DNA of 6,346 bases from Nitrospirae bacterium CG2_30_53_67 (GTDB taxonomy: Bacteria > CG2-30-53-67), in contig MNYV01000102.1 in the NCBI GenBank assembly GCA_001873285.1, forward strand, positions 1-6,346. Reading direction: 5' to 3'. Of the stretch, positions 1 through 6,118 are shown piece after piece. Position 1 is the stretch's first letter; every line of letters starts with the position of its first letter. Position numbers and translations under genes: made by a program. Under the pieces are notes generated by a model, which searched no databases, had not been told where the DNA came from, and saw only the letters and a list, made by a program, of their open reading frames with translations.

Positions 1-933
1 GTCCACAATCCCGGACTTGAGCGCCGAGGCATGGACCTCGGCCCCTCCTTCGATCATGAGACTGCTGACCTCCATCACTCCGAGGTCTTCCAGGATCTGG
101 ACGAACTCGATCCTGTGCATCCCCTTTTTCGCGACCAGGACCGTGACGTTTCGTTCCTGATAGGCCTTAATCCTCTCCCGAGCTACGTCCCCTCCTGCAA
201 AGATGAAGGTCTTGGCAGGGGAATCATTTACGATCACCCGGGCATCGAGCGGGGTCCTCAAGTGGGTATCCAGGATGATTCGGATCGGGTCCCTGCCCTG
301 GCGTCCGGCGAGCCGGGTCGTCAGGCTCGGATTATCCGTGATGACCGTGTTGACGCCGACCAGGACCGCATCCACGGTGTCCCGGATTTCATGCGCTCGT
401 TCCCGTGCGGCTTCTCCGGTGATCCACCTGGAGTCTCCGGTCCGGGTCGCAATCCTTCCATCCAGGGAGACCGCCGCCTTGAGGATCACAAAGGGGATCT
501 TCTTCGTGATGTATTTGATGAAAAACTCGTTTAATTTTCGCGCCTCGTTCTCCAGTATCCCGACGTCCACCTTAATTCCGGCGTCCCTGAGCATCCGGAT
601 TCCCCTGCCGTTGACCAGCGGATTCGGGTCCTGCATGGCGGCCACCACACGGGCCACCCGGCTTCGGATGATGAAATCCACGCATGGAAGGGTCCGCCCC
701 CGGTGGCAGCACGGCTCCAGGGTCACATACAGCGTGCTCCCCTGCGCGGCCATGCCGGCCTCATTCAGGGCGTGAATCTCAGCATGAGGTGTCCCGGCCT
801 TCTGGTGGTAGCCCATTCCGGCAACGGCCCCATCCTTGACCACGACCGCGCCGACCATGGGATTCGGCGATGTGCGCCCTCTACCCTGTTGGGCCAGATG
901 CAAAGCCATTTTCATGTAATCCGTGTCATTCAT
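1..933 (-). CDS. ribD: RibD, bifunctional riboflavin-synthesis deaminase/reductase (3' end cut by window)
   Basis: This gene encodes the cytoplasmic enzyme that deaminates 2,5-diamino-6-ribosylamino-pyrimidinone phosphate and then reduces the ribosyl side chain with NADPH, two early steps from GTP to riboflavin. The frame is open for 311 codons from the ATG at 933 to the window edge; the family is usually about 360-370 residues, so roughly 50-60 are missing. The N-terminal deaminase domain (about 1-145) has the SPNPMVGAV motif, HAE at 50-52 (zinc His50, catalytic Glu52), and EPC...C with zinc ligands Cys75 and Cys84. The reductase domain (from about 147) has LKAAVSLDGRIA, WITGEAAR, VGVNTVITDNPSLTTR and EGGAEVHAS (about 295-303). 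The start is chosen because an in-frame TAA lies five codons upstream; the RBS is weak (GAG about 7 nt away). An FMN riboswitch and terminator precede it. One oddity is EPCCHRGRTLPC, where EPCSHxGxTPPC is usual; the metal ligands are kept. Confidence 0.96.
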   Translation of the reverse strand, partial: MNDTDYMKMALHLAQQGRGRTSPNPMVGAVVVKDGAVAGMGYHQKAGTPHAEIHALNEAGMAAQGSTLYVTLEPCCHRGRTLPCVDFIIRSRVARVVAAMQDPNPLVNGRGIRMLRDAGIKVDVGILENEARKLNEFFIKYITKKIPFVILKAAVSLDGRIATRTGDSRWITGEAARERAHEIRDTVDAVLVGVNTVITDNPSLTTRLAGRQGRDPIRIILDTHLRTPLDARVIVNDSPAKTFIFAGGDVARERIKAYQERNVTVLVAKKGMHRIEFVQILEDLGVMEVSSLMIEGGAEVHASALKSGIVD

Positions 934-1019
934 TGATAAACTCGTTTAAATCATATAGATGAATATTTTTCCTCAAACGCATGATATTACAGATGAACTT
1001 CCTGCAAAACCGTCCAAAT

Positions 1020-1049
1020 AAAAAACCCGAAGCGTATAAACACTCCGGG
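1020..1049 (-). terminator. Intrinsic terminator in the ribD leader (riboswitch expression platform)
   Basis: On the minus strand, CCCGGAGTG (1049-1041) pairs with CGCTTCGGG (1034-1026) across a six-base loop. This gives a nine-base-pair stem with two G-U pairs, followed at once by six T residues (1025-1020). It lies about 27 bases after the FMN aptamer and about 86 bases before the ribD start. The layout fits control by transcription termination: FMN-bound aptamer allows this hairpin to form, and unbound RNA would form an antiterminator. The exact antiterminator pairing was not resolved. Confidence 0.88.
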
Positions 1050-1076
1050 CATTCATTTCACACATAACTGTGCAAG

Positions 1077-1193
1077 CCTTCTTCCATCCAGACTGTCACT
1101 GTCGGCCCCGGAGTCTCACCGGATCAGTCCCCATGTTTACACGAGGAGTCGCGGGCTATACCGCCGATCGGGATTTTCACCCTGCCCTGAAGG
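1077..1193 (-). ncRNA. FMN riboswitch (RFN element)
   Basis: Read on the minus strand, the segment carries the conserved blocks of the FMN aptamer in order: CCTTCAGGGCAGGGTGAAA, TCCCGATCGGCGGT, GCCCGCGACTC, TGATCCGGTGAGACTCCGG, GGCCGACAGT, and AGTCTGGATGGAAGAAGG. The closing P1 helix pairs CCTTC (1193-1189) with GAAGG (1081-1077). The variable arm between the second and third blocks is short. FMN binding to this fold is known to repress riboflavin synthesis or transport genes. Its position between a promoter and a terminator upstream of ribD agrees with that. It starts only about 20 bases after the predicted transcription start. Confidence 0.96.
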
Positions 1194-1218
1194 TTTATAC
1201 ATATTCAAATTTGGATAT

Positions 1219-1247
1219 ATCTTATGACCGGTGCAGATAAAAGTCAA
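1219..1247 (-). promoter_or_regulatory. Sigma70-like promoter of the ribD transcription unit
   Basis: On the minus strand, TTGACT (1247-1242) and TAAGAT (1224-1219) are separated by exactly 17 bases, close to the sigma70 consensus. The expected start of transcription is near 1212, placing the FMN aptamer at the 5' end of the transcript. The match and the position directly ahead of the riboswitch make this the best promoter candidate in the window. Confidence 0.8.
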
Positions 1248-1271
1248 GCCTTTTTTCAAACAAGCCTTTTT
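1245..1271. repeat. Short direct repeat CAAGCCTTTTT, two copies
   Basis: CAAGCCTTTTT occurs at 1245-1255 and again at 1261-1271, a period of 16 bases. The first copy overlaps the -35 hexamer of the ribD promoter. It may be a replication-slippage duplication or a protein-binding pair; nothing in the sequence decides between these. Confidence 0.45.
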
Positions 1272-1340
1272 CGGTCTGATGAGAACCGGGCAGAGCGTCC
1301 CTGCTCCCGTGATCTCAGGAGGTTGAACCCAAAGATTCTC

Positions 1341-1369
1341 TTGTCAACTTCAATGGAATTCTCTATATA
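1341..1369 (+). promoter_or_regulatory. Putative sigma70-like promoter of the secreted-protein gene
   Basis: TTGTCA (1341-1346) and TATATA (1364-1369) are separated by 17 bases, and the downstream start codon at 1411 leaves a leader of about 35 bases. It points away from the ribD promoter, so 1219-1369 is a divergent promoter region. The -10 region is AT-rich, which makes chance matches easier. Confidence 0.55.
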
Positions 1370-1400
1370 TTAGGGGATACGGATTTAAAGAGATCATCTC

Positions 1401-1404
1401 AGGA
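1401..1404 (+). promoter_or_regulatory. Ribosome binding site deciding the start at 1411
   Basis: AGGA at 1401-1404 lies six bases before the ATG at 1411. This supports 1411 over the internal ATGs at 1426 and 1453 as the start of the exported protein gene. Confidence 0.6.
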
Positions 1405-1410
1405 AAAATT

Positions 1411-2758
1411 ATGCAGCGGTTCTTCATGTTCAGTGGCGCTTTTCTTCGCGCCATGCAATTCAGTTTCCTGGTTATGGTTATTGTGCCAAGCGCTGCATCT
1501 TCTGAACCCCCGATCATGGAAGCCCATGCTTCTATCACCTATCCCATTTCTTCTCCGTATTATCCTATTGTCCTCAGAGGAAAAGACCTTCCGTCTCTTC
1601 ATGATGTTCCCATAGGACGGATTTCCCTGTATGCAGCCCATGGGGCACAAATCAAACCGATCCCCTTCCAGATCGATCGCCGTGATAAAAAAGGACGGTT
1701 CGAAATCCCAGTTGACCAGGAGGGCAAGACATTTGAGAAACGCCAACCCCTGGACGAAAACGACGAGTGCGTGTTCATGTCTTCGGATATCGGTGAGAAA
1801 ATAGAGTCAATCCCTGATGTGGCGCGGATCGAAGGAGCCACGGGCATCGAGATGACAGACCCCGGCACCGGCCGGCACGGGTGGGTCTATGCATTGGTCT
1901 TTCAAGGGGCGCCCCCCGGAGGTTGCCGATCATGATTATGTTTCCTACAACCCTGCAGATGACTCTGTCGAATCCAATGTCTACCGGATCGCGTTTTCAA
2001 AGAAGAAACCCTTTCTCGTGGACACCCTCCTTCAGAAAGATGAGGTGAGTCATCAATATAGCAAAAATTTTTCAGATACCATGAAAATCAGACATAAAGG
2101 GAAGCTCTTCCACCAATTTGAATTCCTGAGAACCCAGGATGACTACACCTCCCGGCTGGCGGCTGTCAAGGACGGACCCGTCCGGGTCATCCGAAGAACA
2201 GAGAACAGGGTCCGCGTCCTCTGGAAATTTCGCACCCCCGACATTACCATTGATTATGTCCATTACGCCAATGCCTTTTTTGTGAACACCTCCATTGATG
2301 TCCCCTTCAGACCCGGATGGTTCCTTTCGGATATGGCTACCCTGATGACCATGGACGGCAACGACGATCCGTCGCTGCCTCAAGCCAGCCTTTTCAGTAA
2401 CTCGTTCCAGGACGGGCTCGTCATCAACGGAAGGGTGACGGAAGAGAAGAAACGATTCAATGCCTCCGGTGACAAATATTTCGTTCTGTCCAGCGCCTAC
2501 GGGAAAATATTAGTCAGGCTGGATATTCAAAAAGGCTCCCCCATTCAAGACAAGGTCTACCTGATGGACGACAGGAACGTCCCTGACCCTCCGGAAAATA
2601 TTCCCGGCCAGTTCGGCAACGTGGGTTTTCTTTTAAGGGGCTGGGAAAATCTGGATGTCTCCGTCCAGCGATTGTGCATGGCCGTTTATCTGATCCGGGA
2701 TGTCTCCGTGCAACAGGGTCTGGAGACATTGAAAAACGCCCCTTCCTTTATGAACTGA
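1411..2758 (+). pseudogene. Frameshifted gene for an unrecognised exported protein (about 448 aa if repaired)
   Basis: Two overlapping ORFs, 1411-1935 and 1889-2758, join into one protein if a single C is removed from the run at 1912-1917. Frame one then continues as GAPPEVADHDYV instead of ending PPGGCRS. The repaired length is 448 residues plus stop. The N-terminus looks like a signal peptide: basic residues and a hydrophobic stretch (about 16-27) ending PSAASSEPP. The mature part appears rich in beta strands, is charged, and has no further obvious membrane segment. One recognisable stretch is PIPFQIDRRDKKGRFEI followed by LDENDECVFMSSDIG (about 85-130), which is reminiscent of exported beta-rich proteins, but I cannot name a family. 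It has no visible catalytic motif, heme CXXCH site or lipobox. Whether the frameshift is a real mutation, a sequencing error or slippage cannot be told from one sequence. The long, well-composed second half suggests the damage is recent or artificial. Confidence 0.75.
1912..1917 (+). other. Six-C homopolymer at the frameshift point
   Basis: The run of six C residues follows GGGGCG. Five C residues would keep a single open frame across 1411-2758; the sixth moves the upstream frame to a TGA at 1933-1935. Homopolymer runs are common sites of both indel errors and slippage. Rejoining the frames on mRNA would require a +1 shift. Confidence 0.75.
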
Positions 2759-2803
2759 GACATAACCGAATGAAAGGATACGGATGCACATCCCGATAAA
2801 ACC

Positions 2804-2820
2804 GCTATCGTAATGATAGC
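2804..2820. terminator. Hairpin between convergent genes, possible weak bidirectional terminator
   Basis: GCTATC (2804-2809), loop GTAAT, and GATAGC (2815-2820) form a perfect six-base-pair stem. On the plus strand it is followed by TAGTATTTTATATTT; on the minus strand by GGTTTTATC. It lies between the stop of the exported-protein gene (2758) and the stop of the small ORF (2835). Position favours a shared terminator, but the stem is short and the T tracts are imperfect. Confidence 0.45.
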
Positions 2821-2834
2821 TAGTATTTTATATT

Positions 2835-2978
2835 TCATATGTGGCCGCGAAGCACGGCTGACTGATACTGAGCCAACAGTCTCGGATCATCAATCGACCC
2901 ATGATGATGGACCTGTTTCCACTTGCCGTCAATTTTACTGATATAGGTTGGTATGACCATACTTGCTTTGGGAACCAT
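2835..2978 (-). CDS. Small His-containing protein (47 aa) following the copper ATPase
   Basis: An ORF from ATG 2978 to TGA 2835 encodes 47 residues of ordinary protein-like composition. It has a strand-like start (VIPTYISKIDGKW), a central VHHHGSIDDP with His24-26, and a helical-looking tail (PRLLAQYQSAVLRG). There is no cysteine, signal peptide or membrane segment. It starts 18 bases after the ATPase stop codon and is in the same reading frame, so the only break between them is the TGA at 2999-2997. A GGGG six bases upstream of the ATG could act as a weak RBS; Met7 (2960) is an alternative start. I do not recognise the family. The location suggests a partner of the copper exporter, with the HHH cluster as a possible metal ligand, but that is inference. 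It could also be a chance ORF or a lost C-terminal extension of the ATPase. Confidence 0.6.
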   Translation of the reverse strand: MVPKASMVIPTYISKIDGKWKQVHHHGSIDDPRLLAQYQSAVLRGHI

Positions 2979-2996
2979 ATCGTGCCCCGCCGGATT

Positions 2997-5282
2997 TCAT
3001 AACGGCGCTTTCCTGAGCCTGAGGGCGTTGCTGATGACCGACACGGAGCTGAAACTCATGGCCGCCGCCGCAATAATGGGAGAGAGCAGCCATCCGAAAG
3101 CCGGATATAGCAGACCGGCAGCCACCGGCACGCCGACCGAATTATAGATAAAGGCGAAGAAGAGATTCTGACGGATGTTGCGCATGGTCGCACGGCTGAG
3201 AAGTCTTGCGCGCACAATGCCTCGAAGGTCGCCCTTGATCAGGGTGACGCCGGCGCTTTCCATGGCCACGTCCGTGCCTGTGCCCATGGCGATGCCGACA
3301 TCCGCCTGCGCCAGCGCCGGCGCATCGTTGATGCCGTCGCCGGCCATGGCCACCACCCGTCCTTCAGCCTGAAGTTTCTTGACCACCTCCGCTTTTTGTT
3401 CCGGCAACACTTCAGCCTGGACCTGATCAATCCCCAGCTTGCGTGCAACGGCTTCGGCTGTCCTGCGGTTGTCGCCCGTGAGCATGACGATCCTGATCCC
3501 TTGGGAATGCAAGGCTCGTATGGCATCAGGGGTGGAGTCCTTGATCGGGTCGGAGACACTGAGCAGACCGGCAGCCTTATCGTCGATACTGACGAACATG
3601 ACAGTATGACCTTCAGCCCGAAGGTCGTCGGCCTGTTTTGAAAGATCGCCTGCACGAATACCGAGGCTTTCCAGGAGCTTGATGTTGCCCAGAGCGACCT
3701 TGTGCCCTTGGATGTCGCCTGTGACGCCCTTTCCGGTCACCGACTGGAAGTTGTTGACCTGAGTGAGCTCCATGCCCTTGTTTCGAGCGCCCCGTACGAT
3801 CGCCTCTGCAAGCGGGTGTTCGCTCCCCTGCTCAAGGCTGGCGGCCAACCGGAGCGCCCGCTCTTCATCAGCGCCGGCAACTGTTTTTACGATGACCAGT
3901 TCCGGTTTTCCCTGGGTCAGGGTTCCGGTTTTATCCACGACCAGGGTATCCACCTTTTCCATGATCTCCAAGGCTTCGGCATTCCTGATCAATACACCGG
4001 CCATGGCGCCCCTGCCCGTACCCACCATAATGGATATGGGCGTTGCCAGTCCGAGCGCGCAAGGGCAGGCGATGATCATAACGGCCACGGCATTGACGAC
4101 GGCATGGGCCAGTCTGGGTTCCGGTCCCCACAGGCCCCAAATCAGGAAGGTCAAGACGGCGATGATGATCACAGCCGGAACAAAGTATCCCGAGACCACG
4201 TCGGCCAATTTCTGGATGGGGGCTCGTGAGCGCTGTGCCTCGGCAACCATGTTGACAATCCGTGACAACAGGGTATCGGCGCCGACCTTCTCCGCCCGCA
4301 TCACCAGGCTTCCCGTACCGTTGATCGTCGCGCCGATCAGCCTGTCCCCGGAGATTTTTGTTACTGCCATAGGCTCGCCGGTAACCATGGATTCATCCAC
4401 ATGGCTTGCGCCGTCAAGCACGGTGCCGTCCACCGGTATCTTCTCACCGGGCCGCACGTGAAGCCTATCGCCCGGCTGGACCTCCTTCAGCGGGATCTCC
4501 TCTTCCCTGCCGTCATCATGGATGATGCGGGCGGTATTCGGCGCCAGGCCCAGTAACAACCGCATCGCGGCGTTGGTGCGTGAACGGGCGCGCAGTTCGA
4601 GCACCTGCCCCAGGAGCACCAAAGCGGTGATCATGGCCGCCGCTTCGAAATAGACATCCACGGCGCCGCCTTGCATCTGCATGACGGGCGGAAAGATATG
4701 CGGAAAGAAGAGCGCAACCACGCTGTAAATCCAGGCCACCGAGACACCGAGACCAATCAGGGTGAACATATTCAGATTCCATGTCAGAACCGACTTCCAG
4801 CCTCGAACGAAAAACGGCCGGCCCCCCCAGAGCACGACCGGCGAAGCCAATGCAAACTCCATCCATTGAACCATACGCATGGAGAGTCCTTCCGGCAGCA
4901 GTGAGGGCCAAAGATCCGCCGTCATGGCAAGCAGAAATAACGGCGCCGACAGGATCGCACTCACCCAGAATCGCCGGGTCATGTCGAGAAGCTCCGGGTT
5001 TTCTTCTTCCGTTGGGACCATTCTCGGCTCCAGCGCCATGCCGCACTTCGGACAGTCGCCCGGAGAGGATTCCCGGATCTCAGGATGCATGGGGCAGGTG
5101 TAAACGGCTCTCCTCTCTCCCTTCTTTTCAGGCGCCGCCGGTTCTTGTTCCAGATATGGCTCCGGGTTCTCCTTGAACTTGTGCAGGCAGTGTTCACAGC
5201 AAAAGTAAAAATGTTCCCCGGCATGTTCATGATGATATTTGGAATCACTTGTGACCTTCATTCCACAGACAACATCTTTCAT
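2997..5282 (-). CDS. copA: Cu(+)/Ag(+)-exporting P1B-type ATPase with N-terminal YHS and HMBD domains
   Basis: This inner-membrane pump uses ATP to move monovalent copper or silver out of the cytoplasm. Numbered from ATG 5282 (761 residues), a YHS domain (about 1-45; CGM at 6-8, Cys28, Cys29, Cys32) is followed by a heavy-metal-binding domain (about 60-88; YTCPMHPE, then CPKCGM). The ATPase core follows: TGEP 301-304, CPC 406-408 in a membrane helix, DKTGT 450-454 with the phosphorylated Asp, SEHP 487-490, TGDN 602-605, and GDGINDAP 648-655. YN (713-714) and MSFSS (742-746) in the last two helices, with CPC, match the copper-type P1B-1 signature. There is no classical HMA CxxC domain at the N-terminus. 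The start is placed at 5282 because AGGAG lies 11 bases upstream and the YHS domain begins there; an in-frame GTG at 5342 would add 20 residues overlapping the preceding gene. All catalytic motifs are intact. It is probably cotranscribed with the flavoprotein upstream (40-base gap). Confidence 0.96.
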   Translation of the reverse strand: MKDVVCGMKVTSDSKYHHEHAGEHFYFCCEHCLHKFKENPEPYLEQEPAAPEKKGERRAVYTCPMHPEIRESSPGDCPKCGMALEPRMVPTEEENPELLDMTRRFWVSAILSAPLFLLAMTADLWPSLLPEGLSMRMVQWMEFALASPVVLWGGRPFFVRGWKSVLTWNLNMFTLIGLGVSVAWIYSVVALFFPHIFPPVMQMQGGAVDVYFEAAAMITALVLLGQVLELRARSRTNAAMRLLLGLAPNTARIIHDDGREEEIPLKEVQPGDRLHVRPGEKIPVDGTVLDGASHVDESMVTGEPMAVTKISGDRLIGATINGTGSLVMRAEKVGADTLLSRIVNMVAEAQRSRAPIQKLADVVSGYFVPAVIIIAVLTFLIWGLWGPEPRLAHAVVNAVAVMIIACPCALGLATPISIMVGTGRGAMAGVLIRNAEALEIMEKVDTLVVDKTGTLTQGKPELVIVKTVAGADEERALRLAASLEQGSEHPLAEAIVRGARNKGMELTQVNNFQSVTGKGVTGDIQGHKVALGNIKLLESLGIRAGDLSKQADDLRAEGHTVMFVSIDDKAAGLLSVSDPIKDSTPDAIRALHSQGIRIVMLTGDNRRTAEAVARKLGIDQVQAEVLPEQKAEVVKKLQAEGRVVAMAGDGINDAPALAQADVGIAMGTGTDVAMESAGVTLIKGDLRGIVRARLLSRATMRNIRQNLFFAFIYNSVGVPVAAGLLYPAFGWLLSPIIAAAAMSFSSVSVISNALRLRKAPL

Positions 5283-5293
5283 ATTTGTATTCT

Positions 5294-5298
5294 CTCCT
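5294..5298 (-). promoter_or_regulatory. Ribosome binding site of the copper ATPase
   Basis: AGGAG (5298-5294 on the minus strand) lies 11 bases before the ATG at 5282, and the adjoining GAGAG is nearer still. This decides for 5282 rather than the GTG at 5342, which has no comparable site and lies inside the flavoprotein gene. Confidence 0.65.
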
Positions 5299-5322
5299 GC
5301 ATGGCGTTTCGTGTCAGTTTGA

Positions 5323-5814
5323 TCATTCTTGTTTGGCCACACCTGAAACCAGGACTTTCCCGACGATTTTCATTTCAAGGTAATCGAGACTCCTCTCAAA
5401 GAATTGAACCAGGAGATCGGCTGTTTCGTATTTTTTATCTTCGAACGGCACAGCCAAGACTGCCGATTTGCCCTTGATCCCCTTTCTATTCTCGGGACAA
5501 TTGAAATAGACGAATCTATCCATGAAACATTTCATGAGACCCGTTGGACCGTACCAATATACGGGTGTTCCAAAAACAAGCACATCGCTTTCAATGATTT
5601 TAGGATAAATTTCATTCATATCATCCTTCTTGCTGCATCTCTTTCCTTTCCAGCAACGATGACATCCATCACACTCCTGGATCCGCAAGTCTTTCAGGAA
5701 AAGCAGATCCGTTGCCGCTCCATGAAGCTTGGCCCCGGACAGAATTTGTGAAACAAGAATGTGTGTATTGCCATGTTTCCGAGGACTGCCGACGATTCCC
5801 AATACTTTTTTCAT
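5323..5814 (-). CDS. Iron-sulfur flavoprotein (Isf-like), NADPH-dependent FMN reductase/flavodoxin-fold family
   Basis: The 163-residue product is a flavodoxin-fold redox protein of the cytoplasm that should bind [13 protein letters not shown] (9-18) is the phosphate-binding loop, and [19 protein letters not shown] (82-100) is the usual flavin-contact region. Between them Cys48, Cys51, Cys54 and Cys60 form CX2CX2CX5C, the compact motif that binds a [4Fe-4S] cluster in archaeal iron-sulfur flavoproteins. Isf proteins accept electrons from ferredoxin and can reduce oxygen or peroxide; the partner here is unknown. The protein is somewhat short: it ends LVSGVAKQE, where relatives normally continue with a further helix, so a late frameshift or natural shortening is possible. 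The start at 5814 gives the expected [12 protein letters not shown] beginning; the RBS is weak. It precedes the copper ATPase by 40 bases on the same strand, which suggests one operon. No promoter was clear upstream. Confidence 0.88.
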   Translation of the reverse strand: MKKVLGIVGSPRKHGNTHILVSQILSGAKLHGAATDLLFLKDLRIQECDGCHRCWKGKRCSKKDDMNEIYPKIIESDVLVFGTPVYWYGPTGLMKCFMDRFVYFNCPENRKGIKGKSAVLAVPFEDKKYETADLLVQFFERSLDYLEMKIVGKVLVSGVAKQE

Positions 5815-5910
5815 TGATCAATCCCAAACCTGAATGAAGGATTAGAGGTAATAGATAAACGCCATATTCCCATTTATTAATAGTCTCGAAATAGAATAGA
5901 CATGGTTCAT

Positions 5911-6016
5911 GAAATCTCCCCCTACCCCTCTTTTCCAAAGAAGGGGAAATTCCTCCCTTTGACAAAGGGAGGTTGGAGCCTGCCCTCGAATGGGTTTATC
6001 GAGGGAGGGATTTTCG
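5911..6016. repeat. Three-hairpin palindromic repeat (REP/MITE-like)
   Basis: The edges are imperfect inverted repeats: GAAATCTCCCCCT at 5911 and its approximate complement GAGGGAGGGATTTTC ending near 6015. Inside are three hairpins. CCCCTCTTT with AAAGAAGGGG (about 5925-5945) has one bulge. CCTCCCTTT with AAAGGGAGG (5952-5972) is a perfect nine-base-pair stem with a GAC loop. CCCTCGA with TCGAGGG (5983-6005) is a perfect seven-base-pair stem. C-rich palindromes around CCTTTxxxAAAGG are, from general knowledge, dispersed in many Desulfobacterota and related genomes. It has no coding capacity. It would be transcribed within any flavoprotein-operon leader that starts further right. Confidence 0.75.
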
Positions 6017-6033
6017 ATATGATGTCGTTTCTA

Positions 6034-6108
6034 TTATGAGAACCTTAATATATCGTATTTTACAGGCATTTTCAACTCGTCAAAAACTTCTTGAAGTTGA
6101 TCTATCCC
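6034..6108 (-). pseudogene. Short coding-like remnant, possibly MNT-type nucleotidyltransferase C-terminal piece
   Basis: A 24-codon open stretch on the minus strand reads GIDQLQEVFDELKMPVKYDI then LRFS and a stop at 6034. The pattern of an amphipathic helix, then LxxPxKxDI, resembles the third strand region of minimal nucleotidyltransferases (MntA-like antitoxins), where that Asp is a metal ligand. The GSxxxG motif that should precede it is absent, and a TAG lies directly upstream. The IS terminus is only about 20 bases away, so it could be what is left of a disrupted gene. The match is by eye over very few residues, so chance is a real alternative. Confidence 0.25.
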
Positions 6109-6118
6109 CTATCTTTAC

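Noticed and set aside
203-775. Plus-strand ORF of 190 codons opposite ribD
   Set aside because: It is antisense to RibD, has a low-complexity Ser/Arg/Ala-rich translation and no recognisable motif; the minus frame has all RibD motifs.
1317-1322. Perfect AGGAGG Shine-Dalgarno-like sequence
   Set aside because: No start codon at suitable spacing opens a meaningful ORF; the adjacent TTG frame ends after 16 codons.
2072-2383. Minus-strand ORF of 103 codons opposite the exported-protein gene
   Set aside because: It has no RBS or motif, and the plus-strand frame is better supported by its length and signal peptide.
2979-2999. ATGA overlap at the ATPase stop starting another ORF on the minus strand
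   Set aside because: The ATG overlapping the TGA opens only about 22 codons without protein-like pattern; the ORF at 2978 is the better candidate.
3763-4461. Plus-strand ORF of 232 codons opposite copA
   Set aside because: Antisense shadow of the ATPase core; the composition reflects the complement of conserved ATPase codons.
4516-5046. Minus-strand ORF of 176 codons overlapping copA in another frame
   Set aside because: It is an out-of-frame reading of the intact ATPase gene and shows no domain.
2997-5342. Longer ATPase starting at GTG 5342
   Set aside because: The extra 20 residues lie ahead of the YHS domain and overlap the flavoprotein gene; the ATG at 5282 has an AGGAG site.
5669-5965. 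Minus-strand ORF running through the hairpin repeat into the flavoprotein gene
   Set aside because: It begins inside a palindromic repeat and overlaps the flavoprotein start in another frame; not a plausible gene.
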